A program made the translations under genes and the position numbers. A stretch of DNA of 64,000 nt from the NCBI RefSeq assembly GCF_001618425.1, contig NZ_BDCU01000029.1, forward strand, positions 186,001 to 250,000. The letters run 5' to 3'. The stretch is from Nocardia fusca NBRC 14340. GTDB taxonomy: Bacteria > Actinomycetota > Actinomycetes > Mycobacteriales > Mycobacteriaceae. Under the pieces are notes generated by a model. The model did no database searches. It was not told the DNA's origin and saw only the letters and a program-made list of their open reading frames with translations. Shown here in pieces: positions 16,026 through 24,980 of this stretch; position 1 is the stretch's first letter; every line of letters begins with the position of its first letter.

Positions 16026-17653
16026 CAAGCGGTCCTCTCTCTCGGCCGGTGCCGGCGGGCGGCCCCCGGCACCGCCAGCAGCAGTTCCCGGGTGAACTCG
16101 TGCCGCGGCGCTTCGAAGATCTCCGCGGTCCGGCCCGTCTCCACGATGCGGCCCTCCCGCATGACCGCCACCCGGTCGCTCATCCCGCGGACCACCGCGA
16201 GGTCGTGGGAGACGAACAGATAGCTCAGCGACAGTTCGGTCTGTAGAGCGTCGAGCAGGCTCAGGATCTGTTCCTGCACCGAGACATCCAGCGCCGACAC
16301 CGGTTCGTCGAGGATCACCAGATCCGGGCGCAGGGCCAGGGCGCGGGCGATGGCCACCCGCTGACGCTGCCCGCCCGACAGTTCGGCCGGGCGCCGTTGC
16401 GCGGCGGAGACCGGAAGCGCGACTTGCTGGAGCAGTTCGGCGACCCGGTCGCCGCGGGTCGACCGGTCGCCGATCCCGAAGGCTCGCAACGGTTCGGCGA
16501 CGATGGCGCCGACGGTCAGCTTCGGGTTCAGCGAGGCGTACGGGTTCTGGTAAACGATCTGGACGCGCCGCCGCCACTCCCGCAGCCGGGCCCCGCGCAG
16601 CCCGCCGATATCGGTGCCGTCGAATTCCACGGTGCCGCGATCGGGCTGCTCCAGCCGGGCGATGATCCGTGCCGTCGTGGACTTACCGGAGCCGGATTCG
16701 CCGACGATCGCCAGGGTTTCGCCGCGATCGACGCTCAGCGAGACATCGGTGACGGCCGCGAGCGTGGTGCCGCGCGCCACCCGGAAGGATTTGTGCAGAC
16801 CGCGGGCCGACAACAGGGGTGTGGCGGCGCGGGCACGTTCGGGTCGGCGCGTCCGGCCCGTTCCCGAGGCGGCGGCCAGCAGTCGGCGGGTGTACTCGTG
16901 TCGTGGCTCGGTGAACACTTCGGCGGCGGTGCCGGATTCCACGATCCGGCCGTGCCGCATCACCACGATCCGGTCGGCGCGGTCGGCGGCGACACCGAGG
17001 TCGTGGGTGATCAGCAGGACCGCGGTGCCCGATTCGGCGGTGCGGCCGGCCAGATGGTCGAGGATGCGCCGCTGGACGGTGACATCGAGCGCGCTGGTCG
17101 GTTCGTCGGCGATGACCAGGCGCGGACCGCACGCCAGGGCGATCCCGATCAGTACCCGCTGACGCTGGCCGCCCGACAGATCCTGCGGGAACTGCCGGGC
17201 CCGCAGGGCCGGGCGATCGATTCCGGCCTCGGTCAGGATCCGGATCGCCTCGGCGCCCGCGGTGCGCCGGTCCGCGCGGCCGTGGATCCGCAGCGTTTCG
17301 GCGACCTGGTCACCGATGCGCAGCACCGGGTTCAACGACACCGCGGGATCCTGTGGTACGAAACCGATCTGGGCGCCGCGGATCCGCCGCCATCCGGGAG
17401 CCGGCAGCCGGTCGAGCCGTTCTCCGGCGAAGGTCACGCTGCCGGCGGTGACCGCTCCGGCGGCGCTCGGCAACCCGATCACCGCGTGGGCCAGACTGGA
17501 TTTCCCCGATCCGGACTCCCCGACCACGGCGACCGTCTCCCCGGTGCCGATCGTCAGGGATATCCCGTCGACCGCGGTGGTCGACGCCGCGGCGGTGCGG
17601 TACTCGACCACCAGATCCTCGACCTGTAGCAGTGGGTCCCCCGTCGCGCTCAC
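16025..17653 (-). CDS. Fused dual-ATPase subunit of a peptide/nickel-type ABC importer (DppD-DppF)
   Basis: Protein of 542 residues with two complete nucleotide-binding domains. First domain: Walker A GESGSGKSS (45-53), signature LSGGQRQRVLIGIALA, Walker B VIADEPTSALDV. Second domain: GESGSGKSTTARII, LSGGQRQRVAIARALA, VILDEPVSALDV. Normally DppD and DppF are separate proteins; fusions are known in actinobacteria. The GTG at 17653 overlaps the stop of a 70-residue gene (GTGA), so translation is coupled. It energises the DppB/DppC pair upstream. Confidence 0.9.
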   Translation of the reverse strand: MSATGDPLLQVEDLVVEYRTAAASTTAVDGISLTIGTGETVAVVGESGSGKSSLAHAVIGLPSAAGAVTAGSVTFAGERLDRLPAPGWRRIRGAQIGFVPQDPAVSLNPVLRIGDQVAETLRIHGRADRRTAGAEAIRILTEAGIDRPALRARQFPQDLSGGQRQRVLIGIALACGPRLVIADEPTSALDVTVQRRILDHLAGRTAESGTAVLLITHDLGVAADRADRIVVMRHGRIVESGTAAEVFTEPRHEYTRRLLAAASGTGRTRRPERARAATPLLSARGLHKSFRVARGTTLAAVTDVSLSVDRGETLAIVGESGSGKSTTARIIARLEQPDRGTVEFDGTDIGGLRGARLREWRRRVQIVYQNPYASLNPKLTVGAIVAEPLRAFGIGDRSTRGDRVAELLQQVALPVSAAQRRPAELSGGQRQRVAIARALALRPDLVILDEPVSALDVSVQEQILSLLDALQTELSLSYLFVSHDLAVVRGMSDRVAVMREGRIVETGRTAEIFEAPRHEFTRELLLAVPGAARRHRPRERTA

Positions 17654-17862
17654 CACGACCACCCGGTCAGGTACAGTCGCGGCAGTTGTTCGGCCAGGCG
17701 GGCCTGGAAGCGCCAGCCGTCGCGGAGGAATCCGCGGATCCGGCGCGCCGTGTCCACCAGCGGGTCGCCGGCTTCCGGTCCGACGGATGCCGCTTCGCGG
17801 CCGGCCCACGTACGGGTGGTGTGGTGACCGATCCGTGCACGGGCGACTTCGTGACGTGTCAC
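17650..17862 (-). CDS. Small protein (70 residues) translationally coupled on both sides inside the peptide-transporter operon
   Basis: The GTG at 17862 overlaps the TGA of the DppC-type gene (GTGA), and its own TGA overlaps the GTG of the ATPase gene in the same way. Four-base overlaps at both ends argue strongly that the frame is translated. The product is soluble, basic and without a signal peptide: RHEVARARIGHHTTRTWAGR, then a probable amphipathic helix (DTARRIRGFLRDGWRFQARL) and an aromatic C-terminus (LYLTGWSW). I recognise no family. It could be an accessory subunit, a substrate-binding partner of the monooxygenases, or a regulator. Confidence 0.6.
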   Translation of the reverse strand: MTRHEVARARIGHHTTRTWAGREAASVGPEAGDPLVDTARRIRGFLRDGWRFQARLAEQLPRLYLTGWSW

Positions 17863-18716
17863 CGCAGTCCCTCCTGGGCGAAGGCCCGGCCCAGGCGCTG
17901 GGTGGCGAGCACCACCGCGACGATGACCAGACCGGGTAACGTGGTCAGCCACCAGGCGGTGGCGAGATAGTTGCGTCCCTCCGAGATCAGCGATCCCCAT
18001 TCCGGAGTCGGCGGCGCGGCACCGTAGCCGAGGAAACTCAGCGACGACACCGCCAGCACCGCGAGACCGAACTCGACGGCGGCCAGCGCGGCGACCGGCG
18101 CGTAGGAATTGCGCAGGACGTGCCGGAAGAGCACCCCGTACCAGCGCACTCCGCAGGCGCGGGCGGCCTCCACGTACGGCGCCTGCCGCACCCGCAGCAC
18201 CTCGGCGCGCATCACCCGGGCGAATCGCGCGATGAGCGCGACACCGACGGCGAGCGCGACATTGCCGGTGCCGAAACCGAGCACCGTCACCAGGGCCAGC
18301 GAGACCAGCAGTTCCGGAATCGACAGCAGCACATCCACACAGCGCATGACGATGCTGTCCAGCGTTCCACCCACCACCCCCGACACCACCCCGAGCAGCG
18401 ACCCGGCCACCAGCCCGATCGCCACGGCGAGCACGGTCGCCGTCAGCGACAGCGCGGCCGCGTGCACGACCCGGGTGTAGAGGTCGCGACCGAGATTGTC
18501 GGTACCGAACCAGTGCTGCGGGCTCGGGCCCCGGAACTTCTCGCTCGGTACACCGGTCAGCGGGTCGCCCCGGGTGAACAGGGCGGGCACGGTCGCCCAG
18601 CCGAGTACGAGGACCAGCACCGCCCCGGAGATCACCACACCGGCCGCGGTCCGCCCGCGGCGCGGTGTCCGAACCTTCTCACCCGGTGGTGCGACGAGTT
18701 CGCGAACCTCAGACAC
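17859..18716 (-). CDS. DppC-like ABC transporter permease
   Basis: Protein of 285 residues. One N-terminal membrane segment (VVISGAVLVLVLGWATV) is followed by the periplasmic signature PQHWFGTDNLGRDLYTRVV of DppC/OppC proteins, then about five further segments and the EAA loop EAARACGVRWYGVLFRHVL. It starts at a GTG 8 bases inside the end of the DppB-type gene. With DppB it forms the channel of a peptide/opine/nickel-family importer. Confidence 0.9.
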   Translation of the reverse strand: MSEVRELVAPPGEKVRTPRRGRTAAGVVISGAVLVLVLGWATVPALFTRGDPLTGVPSEKFRGPSPQHWFGTDNLGRDLYTRVVHAAALSLTATVLAVAIGLVAGSLLGVVSGVVGGTLDSIVMRCVDVLLSIPELLVSLALVTVLGFGTGNVALAVGVALIARFARVMRAEVLRVRQAPYVEAARACGVRWYGVLFRHVLRNSYAPVAALAAVEFGLAVLAVSSLSFLGYGAAPPTPEWGSLISEGRNYLATAWWLTTLPGLVIVAVVLATQRLGRAFAQEGLR

Positions 18717-19677
18717 GGACCGTCTCCTTCCCGCGGGCCCCGTCCACCACCCGCGCATCCACCAGCGGATACACCAGATCCACCAGCAGATTCACCAGCA
18801 CATACACCGCCGCGCTGAACACCACGATGCCCTGCACCACAGGGATGTCCTGGTTCAGCACCGCGGTCTGGGTCAGGCGGCCGACACCGGCGCGCGCGAA
18901 CACTGTTTCCACGATCACCGACCCGGCGAGCACCGTGCCCACCCAGACTCCCGCGATGGTCAGCGCCGGGCCGACCGCCGCGCGCAGTACATGCCGCCGC
19001 TGCACCCACGCGCGGGACGCGCCCTTCGCGAAGGCGACCGCCACGAACGGCTGGTTCCAGGTGGCGATCAGATTGCTGTAGAGCACCTGCGCGATCACCG
19101 CGCCCACCGGCACGGCAAGGGTGATCGCCGGCAGGATCGTCCCGCTGAACCCGGTCCCCCCGAACGCCGGCACCAAGCGCAGCTGGAACGAGAACAGATG
19201 CAGCAGGATCAATCCGACCCAGAAGGTGGGCATGGCCGCCCCGACCGGCGGCAGCGCGGTCAGCAGATCGCGCAACCACGTGCGTTCGGTATAGGCCGCG
19301 GCCAGTGCGAGGGCGGCGCCGAACACCACGGCGAGCACCAGCGTCGTACCGGCCAGCGCCAGCGTGGAGGGCAGCGCCTCCCCGATGGCCTCGACGACGG
19401 TCTGCCCGGTACTCAGCGAATGCCCCAGATCACCGCGCACCGCGTGGACCACCGCGGTCGCGTACTGCTCCCACACCGGTTTGTCCAGCCCGTACCGGGC
19501 CTGCAGTTCGGCGACCGCGGCGGCGTCGACCGGGGTACCGGGACTGGCGTCCACGGCGAGCTGCACCGGATCGGCGGGGAGCAGGTACAGCACCGCGAAG
19601 GAAACGGTGAACGCCGCCCACAGTACGCCGGCCGCCTGAAGCACCCGCAGCAGCACATACCGGGTCAGCGTGGTCAT
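18709..19677 (-). CDS. DppB-like ABC transporter permease
   Basis: Protein of 322 residues with six membrane segments. TM1 is YVLLRVLQAAGVLWAAFTVS; then the extracytoplasmic stretch LLPADPVQLAVDASPGTPVD and GLDKPVWEQYATAVVHAVRG with DLGHSLSTGQTV are the standard DppB signature. EAA loop: AFAKGASRAWVQRRHVLRAA. Its ATG overlaps the stop of the binding-protein gene (ATGA). Confidence 0.9.
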   Translation of the reverse strand: MTTLTRYVLLRVLQAAGVLWAAFTVSFAVLYLLPADPVQLAVDASPGTPVDAAAVAELQARYGLDKPVWEQYATAVVHAVRGDLGHSLSTGQTVVEAIGEALPSTLALAGTTLVLAVVFGAALALAAAYTERTWLRDLLTALPPVGAAMPTFWVGLILLHLFSFQLRLVPAFGGTGFSGTILPAITLAVPVGAVIAQVLYSNLIATWNQPFVAVAFAKGASRAWVQRRHVLRAAVGPALTIAGVWVGTVLAGSVIVETVFARAGVGRLTQTAVLNQDIPVVQGIVVFSAAVYVLVNLLVDLVYPLVDARVVDGARGKETVRV

Positions 19678-21281
19678 CGGCCGCTCAGCCAGGTGTCGTA
19701 GAACTGCAGTCGCGCCGAGGCCTCGAAGGTCAAGCCCTGCACCGTGTTCGCGACCCCGATGGCCTGGGAGAGCTCTATGGTCGGGATCCACAAACCCTCG
19801 TCGAGCAGCAGCCGCTGCGCCTGCTCGATCAGCTGGACCCGCTGCCCGCTGTCGACGGCGGCCAGCTGGCCCGACAGCGCGGCGTCGAGCGGAGGGATCG
19901 CGCCGCGGTCGTTCAGGTTCCGGGCATCCAGGCCGAAATTGGTGCGCAGGATATCGCCGTCGGCGCGGGTCACGTTGTAGTAGATGGTGTCGAAATCCTT
20001 GGTGTTCTGCCGCACGGTGTAGTCGGCGTTGGCGGCCGGTTCCAGCCGCAGCTCCACACCCGCCACCCGCAGTTGCTGCTGGAGGAGTTCCAGAATGGCC
20101 TGGTTACCGGCGAATGCCGCGCTGAACAGCACCCCGAACGACAACCGTTCACCGTTCTTGGCGCGGATACCGTCGCCGCCCGGGAGCCAGCCCGCCGCGT
20201 CCAGGGCCCGCTTCGCCGCCTCGGGATCGAAGCCGAGTTCCCCGCTCAGATCGATATAGCCGGGCGTCGTATGGGCCAGCGGGCTGCTCGCGGGCCGGAA
20301 CTGCGGGCCCAGCACCGTATCGACGAGCTCCTGACGGTCGACCGCGGCCAGCAGCGCGGTGCGTACCGCGCGGTCGCGCAGCGGGCCCCGCGTCACATTC
20401 GGTTGCAGACCGAAGGTGATGCCGGGGTTGGAGGCGGTGGCCACCTGTCCGCCCGCGGCTTCGATCTGCGGGGCGTCCTGGGGTAGGGCATCGCTGGTCG
20501 CGTCCAGCTGACCGGACACCAGGCTGCCGGTACGTACTCCGGATTCCGGGACCACCGTGAATTCGATCCGGTCCAGATACGCCTCGCCCTGATGCGCGAA
20601 CACCGCCGAGCCCCAGTGGTAGCCGGCGCGTTTGGCGAGCGTCACCGAATCACCCTGACGGTACTCGGCGTAGGTGAACGGGCCGCTGCCGATCGTATCG
20701 CCGAGGCAGCGCTGTTCGGCCTCTTTCGCGGTGGTGGCGGCGGCGAGAATGCCCAGCTGCGGGGTCGACGTCGCCTGTAGGAACTGCACATTCGGGGTGC
20801 CGAAGCGCACCCGCGCGGTCCGCGGGTCCACCACGTCGGTGCCGGTGTAATTGGCGAGGTAGGTGGCTGCCAATGGCGCTTTGGCGCCGCCCAGTACGTG
20901 CACGATCGAATCGAGCGTGGCACGGACCGATTCCGCGGTCAGCGGGGTACCGTCGCTGAAGGTCACGCCGTCGCGCAGATGGAAGGTGAAGGTCCGCGCG
21001 TCCGGGCTCACCTCCCAGCGCTCGGCCAGCCACGGCCGGATCTCACCGGTCTCCGGGTCCTGGTCGGTCAGCGAGTCGGCAATCTGACGGGTGACATAGA
21101 TCGTCTGATTGGTACCACCCTGCGCCGGATCGGAGCAGGTCGGCGCCTGGGAGAGTCCGTACCGCAGGGTTCCGCCGGGCTGCGGCGGACCGCTGACACC
21201 GGTCTGGGTCACCCCGCCTCCGCACGCCGCGAGGGCGAACGTTGCGGCGAATACCCCGAACAGGGCAACGGGTCGTTTCAT
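19674..21281 (-). CDS. Family 5 (peptide/nickel-type) substrate-binding lipoprotein
   Basis: Protein of 535 residues with signal MKRPVALFGVFAATFALAAC ending in a lipobox (LAAC, Cys20). The SBP_bac_5 fold is shown by PGGTLRYGLSQAPTCSDPAQ, WEVSPDARTFTFHLRDGVTF and DALPQDAPQIEAAGGQVATA. It opens the minus-strand operon and has GGAGAA seven bases before the ATG. Family 5 proteins bind peptides, opines, nickel-chelates or plant-derived conjugates. Linked to NtaA-type enzymes, a modified cysteine, peptide conjugate or chelate is plausible, by analogy with the Bacillus ytm and yxe systems. Confidence 0.9.
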   Translation of the reverse strand: MKRPVALFGVFAATFALAACGGGVTQTGVSGPPQPGGTLRYGLSQAPTCSDPAQGGTNQTIYVTRQIADSLTDQDPETGEIRPWLAERWEVSPDARTFTFHLRDGVTFSDGTPLTAESVRATLDSIVHVLGGAKAPLAATYLANYTGTDVVDPRTARVRFGTPNVQFLQATSTPQLGILAAATTAKEAEQRCLGDTIGSGPFTYAEYRQGDSVTLAKRAGYHWGSAVFAHQGEAYLDRIEFTVVPESGVRTGSLVSGQLDATSDALPQDAPQIEAAGGQVATASNPGITFGLQPNVTRGPLRDRAVRTALLAAVDRQELVDTVLGPQFRPASSPLAHTTPGYIDLSGELGFDPEAAKRALDAAGWLPGGDGIRAKNGERLSFGVLFSAAFAGNQAILELLQQQLRVAGVELRLEPAANADYTVRQNTKDFDTIYYNVTRADGDILRTNFGLDARNLNDRGAIPPLDAALSGQLAAVDSGQRVQLIEQAQRLLLDEGLWIPTIELSQAIGVANTVQGLTFEASARLQFYDTWLSGR

Positions 21282-21745
21282 CGAGTTCTCCGGATCGCAC
21301 CGCGCCGGGAACCGGCCGCGGCATCGTCGGGCCGGTGCCGCCCCGCGGCGGTCTCCCGGATGCTGGAAAAGACGTTAAGGAGCGAGCGGCGGCGCGTCGC
21401 CGGTCTCGATCACTCTGAATCCAAACCTTTCGAACCGGCCGCCTCGGAAATGGCCGGCCGATGGCTGCCCACTCGCCCCCGCCACGATCCGCGACACCGT
21501 GCTCCTGGCCGATCTGACCGGATTCGGCGTGGTCGCCCTCAACGACGTCTGGGGTGTGCTCAGCGGCCAGGCACGGGATGTGATGCCGTATTCGGGGTCG
21601 TCCACCTGGCTTTCGCCGCGGCCTTCCTACTCACCTGGTGGCGCGCCCGGCCGGCGGCCACCTGAGCCTCGACCGGACCGCCGGGCCGGGACGACGGCTG
21701 ACATGATCGACCCTCGGGACGACACGAGAGAAGAGGCGGCAGCGG
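21282..21745. other. Spacer upstream of the binding-protein operon, with a gene remnant
   Basis: 464 bases between divergent genes. The first 190 or so should hold the promoter of the minus-strand operon; I see no clear dyad there. The distal part (about 21470-21665) carries the frameshifted membrane-protein remnant listed separately. Confidence 0.5.
21470..21665 (+). pseudogene. Frameshifted remnant of a small membrane protein
   Basis: One frame reads TVLLADLTGFGVVALNDVW, then GVLSGQARDVMPY. The next frame continues FGVVHLAFAAAFLLTWWRAR and stops at 21665. Adding a single T at about 21590 (TATTCGGG to TATTTCGGG) joins them into one sequence with two hydrophobic segments. No start with a ribosome binding site is present upstream, so the 5-prime end also seems lost. 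Family not recognised. It could instead be two unrelated chance frames, but the smooth hydrophobic join argues against that. Confidence 0.45.
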
Positions 21746-22377
21746 ATGCGGATGGCGGAACTGAGCCGGGAGTCGGGCGTCGCGATCGCGACCATCAAGT
21801 ACTACCAGCGCGAAGGACTCCTGCCGCCCGGCGAACTGACCAGCCCAACCAGGCCCGCTACGGTCCGGCACATGTGCGACGGCTCGCGCTCGTCCGGGCG
21901 CTCACCGAGGTGGCCGGACTCTCGGTGGCCGCCGTGCGCGACGTCCTCACCGCGATCGACGAACCGGGAAGCTCGCTGCACGACGTACTCGGCACCGCCC
22001 AGCCGGGCCTATCGGCCGCACCCCCGGAAACCGTCTCCGCGGCCGACCGCGAATGGGCCGCGCGCCGGATCGACGAGGTGGTCGCGGAACGCGGCTGGCA
22101 GCCGCCACCGCGATCACCGCTGATCGAGACACTGGCCGGGGTGCTGTGCACCTACCGGGCGGTCGGCCACGAATGGCCGCTCGACAACCTCTCCGCCTAC
22201 GCCGAACACGCCGACCGGGTGGCGGCCGCCGATATCGAGGCCCTCGCCGGGCTGGACTCGGCCGAGAACATGGTGGAGGGCGCGGTGGTCGGCACGGTAC
22301 TCGGCGACAGTCTGCTGGCCGCGCTGCGCCGGGTGGCACACGCGGAAGCCTCACGGAAACGCTTCGGCCGAACCTGA
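21746..22377 (+). pseudogene. MerR-family regulator broken by a one-base frameshift
   Basis: The ATG frame encodes a full MerR DNA-binding start, MAELSRESGVAIATIKYYQR, then EGLLPPGELTSP, and then turns to nonsense. The neighbouring frame carries the rest: NQARYGPAHVRRLALVRALT, EVAGLSVAAVRDVLTAID and a C-terminal effector domain ending RVAHAEASRKRFGRT. Restoring one C in the CCC run near 21845 (AGCCCAACC to AGCCCCAACC) gives an intact protein of about 210 residues. This is either a real loss-of-function mutation or a homopolymer sequencing error; the similar one-base loss 250 bases upstream makes the second explanation worth testing. Confidence 0.75.
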
Positions 22378-22411
22378 CACGCGAAGGCTTCGGCTCGGTC
22401 ATCGATGGAAA

Positions 22412-22440
22412 ACGCCGCCAGGTGAACCACCTGGCGGCGT
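22412..22440. terminator. Strong bidirectional hairpin terminator (13-bp stem)
   Basis: Arms ACGCCGCCAGGTG and CACCTGGCGGCGT enclose AAC. It lies 35 bases after the MerR gene and about 195 before the convergent end of the bicupin gene. No T-run, as is common in actinobacterial terminators. The rest of the spacer to 22635 shows nothing else of note. Confidence 0.75.
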
Positions 22441-22635
22441 AGAGCCGGACGCCCGTCGGGCCGCCGCGACTCGGGTGCCGACGTCCCACAAGCGCCTCTC
22501 GGCGAGTGGTCGCTCGTAGCGACAAAGGGGTGAGGCCCGGGGCTGTCCGGACGCCGACAGGTGTTCCAACCGGTGGGTCGACCGGACTATTCCGGTCGGC
22601 GGATGTGACCCGGCGGACAACCCGACCGCGCCAGG

Positions 22636-23673
22636 CTAGGGGTCGAGTGGATTGTTCCGCGTCACGATCAAGGGGTCGGCCGGGGTGAACGGTAGCTCCG
22701 GCAGTTCGTCCAAAGCCTTACCGAAGGTGGCTGCCAGGACCTTGCGCGAATAGGCGCTCATAGAGGCGCGGTAGCCGATATCGGCCGGTGTCGGCTGATC
22801 GAAGAAGATCAGCAGGTGCACCCGGGGGGCGTCGACCACCTCGATATGGTGCGGGTAGGCGCGCGGGACGAAGTACACTTCGCCCTCGTTCACCGTGTAG
22901 GTGTCCAGGTTCCCGTCGGGGTCCATGATGGTCATCCGCGCCGAACCCTGGTGGACGTACCCCATTTCGGCGGTCACCGGATGCCAGTGTGGTTCGCGCA
23001 TACCGTCCTCACGCACCCGCAGCGAGTACATCGAGATATCGTGCAGCGCGGGCCAGAACTGCCGGCGGGCGGTGCGCGCGGACCCGACCGGGGAATCGAC
23101 CGGAGCGGGCATCGCCTCGACAGCGAAGTGGTGCGGGTCGCCGAAGTGGGCGCCGGGGGGAATATCCGGCTCGCCGTCGCGGCGCGCCACCAGGCGTGCG
23201 GTCGTACTGCGGCGGATATCGGCGAAGGCCGCCGCGGGCAGATCGTAGGTGTTGCCGAGCACGGCATCGGTCATCGCACCCACGGCGGCGCTGAGACCGA
23301 AATCCTCGGGGCGTTCGTGCCGGAACGCCAGGACGAATTCGGCGTCGGTGTCGCCGATGTTCTCGACGTGGTGCAGGGCGCCGGAGTCGATATGGAACAT
23401 CTCCCCTGCCGTCACCAGGAACGAGGAGAAGCGGCTGCCGTCGTCCAGCACCGAGACCAACGCCCGGCCTGCGGTGCAGTAGGTGAGCTCGGTGGCATTG
23501 GCATGCCAGTGCGGTTCGCGGAAGGCTCCGGGAGCCAGCGTGAGGCGTTTGATGGAGAGCCCCGAGAGGATCGGGAAATTGTCGGCGGTGAGTCTGGTCA
23601 GCGTGCCGAGTTCGCTGCGATAGATCTCCTCGCCCTGCCACAGCGAGGCGACGTGGACCGATGGACTGCGCAT
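22636..23673 (-). CDS. Bicupin of the oxalate decarboxylase/germin type
   Basis: Protein of 345 residues with two cupin barrels. Barrel 1 has metal ligands in EPHWHANATELTY (His55, His57, Glu62) and a later His in SGALHHVENIGD. Barrel 2 repeats the pattern in EPHWHPVTAEMGYVHQG and AYPHHIEVVD. This two-site layout is that of Mn-dependent oxalate decarboxylases and oxidases. Whether this one acts on oxalate is uncertain because the lid residues cannot be judged by eye. No signal peptide. GAGGAGG lies just before the ATG. Confidence 0.82.
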   Translation of the reverse strand: MRSPSVHVASLWQGEEIYRSELGTLTRLTADNFPILSGLSIKRLTLAPGAFREPHWHANATELTYCTAGRALVSVLDDGSRFSSFLVTAGEMFHIDSGALHHVENIGDTDAEFVLAFRHERPEDFGLSAAVGAMTDAVLGNTYDLPAAAFADIRRSTTARLVARRDGEPDIPPGAHFGDPHHFAVEAMPAPVDSPVGSARTARRQFWPALHDISMYSLRVREDGMREPHWHPVTAEMGYVHQGSARMTIMDPDGNLDTYTVNEGEVYFVPRAYPHHIEVVDAPRVHLLIFFDQPTPADIGYRASMSAYSRKVLAATFGKALDELPELPFTPADPLIVTRNNPLDP

Positions 23674-24234
23674 AGATCCTCCTCGAGCGCCGATGGCCCC
23701 CTATCGATCATGCGCCCTCGGCGGACCGCCGGCCCGCACCGGACGCCGGCGCCGCGCACACCCCGGCGATTCGCCGCCGTTACCTCGACGCAGCGTCTCG
23801 GTCGAGACCCTCGGTGGCGGCGTGCGACGACGTTGACTTTGCCGAGGGCCAGGCGTGTACTGAAGATCTGAAAGGTCGAGCTCGTTGCAGCTGGTGGTGG
23901 GTGTGGTGAGCGATATGAACAGCGCGGACGGCGTGACCGGCGAAGCCATGGCGCTCGCGTGTGTCATCGGCGCACGCACGGATCGCGAACCCGACCGCTT
24001 CCTTCTCGTCTCGGGCCGGCCGACAGCCCGTCGGCTCCAGCCCTCGGCACCACGCTCCCGGACGGCCGTTTCTCCGGCCCGCGCGCCCCTCCGGCGGACA
24101 CTCGCCGCGGCTCCCGGCCCCTCGCGGCCGCGGCGCCGGGCGGCTGTGCGCACGCCGGCGCACTCGATATGGACCACCGGGGTACACAGTGGCCTCTGGT
24201 CCCGTAACTCCCGATACCGAATTCAGGTCCTGTC
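23674..24234. other. 560-base spacer without a supported gene
   Basis: The first 30 bases hold the ribosome binding site of the bicupin gene. From 23915 a plus-strand frame (MNSADGVTGEAMALACVIGA and on) has good third-position GC for about 45 codons, then becomes Arg/Pro-rich and runs into the DUF6131 gene in another frame. It may be a remnant or chance; I do not call it. Confidence 0.4.
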
Positions 24235-24390
24235 GTGATCATTCTCGGAATCATTCTGTTGGTCATCGGATTCCTGTTCAACATCCAGATCCTGTGGATT
24301 ATCGGAATCATCCTGCTCATCATCGGGCTGGTGCTCCTGGCACTGGGGTCGATGGGCCGCGCGGTCGGCGGGCGACGCCACTATTACTGA
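24235..24390 (+). CDS. DUF6131 family mini membrane protein
   Basis: Protein of 51 residues from a GTG. Two hydrophobic segments, VIILGIILLVIGFLFNIQIL and WIIGIILLIIGLVLLALGS, are followed by a short basic tail GRAVGGRRHYY. This layout and the GGRRHYY end are the hallmark of DUF6131 proteins, which are common and often multi-copy in actinobacteria. Function unknown; a membrane-stress role has been suggested for similar mini-proteins but nothing here tests that. Confidence 0.8.
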   Translation: MIILGIILLVIGFLFNIQILWIIGIILLIIGLVLLALGSMGRAVGGRRHYY

Positions 24391-24489
24391 CGCCGCCGGA
24401 AACGGTGCCGCGCGACCGTGCCCGTCGTCGGCCGATGACCACTGTCGATCGATGCCATGGACGAATCACACGCGAGGTGAGGAACAGAA

Positions 24490-24858
24490 ATGGCAACCAG
24501 CACAATTGTCGCGATTGTTGTGATCGCGGTTGTCGTAGTCCTGATCGTTGCCGCACTGATCTGGGTGACCGCGAAAAAACGCAGAGAACACCGCCGGATC
24601 GAGGCGGAGAATATCCGCGGCGAGGCGGCCGAACGCGCACACCGGGTCGGACAGCGCGAAGCGCTCGCCGACGAGACCGCCGCCAAGGCCCGCGCGGCCG
24701 CGGCCGAAGCCGATGCCCAGAAAGCCCGGGCGACCGGCCTCCAGCAGCAGGCAGCCGCGCATCGAGGTGAGGCGGCCGCCTCTCGCGACGAGCTGGATCA
24801 GCAGTTCGAGCGCGCCGACGAGATCGATCCGGACCAGAAGAAGCGCGGAACCACCTAG
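24490..24858 (+). CDS. Membrane-anchored coiled-coil protein (122 residues)
   Basis: One N-terminal membrane helix (IVAIVVIAVVVVLIVAALIW), a basic stop-transfer TAKKRREHRR, and then a long charged, Ala-rich stretch (about residues 36-115) with heptad-like spacing that should form a coiled coil in the cytoplasm. GAGG precedes the ATG. Similar single-pass proteins occur next to DUF6131 genes in Nocardia and Mycobacterium, but I know no function. Codon bias supports a real gene. Confidence 0.65.
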   Translation: MATSTIVAIVVIAVVVVLIVAALIWVTAKKRREHRRIEAENIRGEAAERAHRVGQREALADETAAKARAAAAEADAQKARATGLQQQAAAHRGEAAASRDELDQQFERADEIDPDQKKRGTT

Positions 24859-24870
24859 CAACGCGCGGTG

Positions 24871-24893
24871 CGCCGGTCCGAGCAGAACCGGCG
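24871..24893. terminator. Hairpin, 7-bp stem, after the coiled-coil gene
   Basis: Arms CGCCGGT and ACCGGCG with a 9-base loop start 13 bases after the stop codon at 24858. Position fits a transcription terminator; no T-run. Confidence 0.45.
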
Positions 24894-24980
24894 GCGGGCA
24901 ACAGGTATCGGAACGTGCCGCTCCGGCCGTCGGGCTGTCGTGGCTTCCCCGGCACTCGGTGCGCAGGGCGGAGGAAATCC

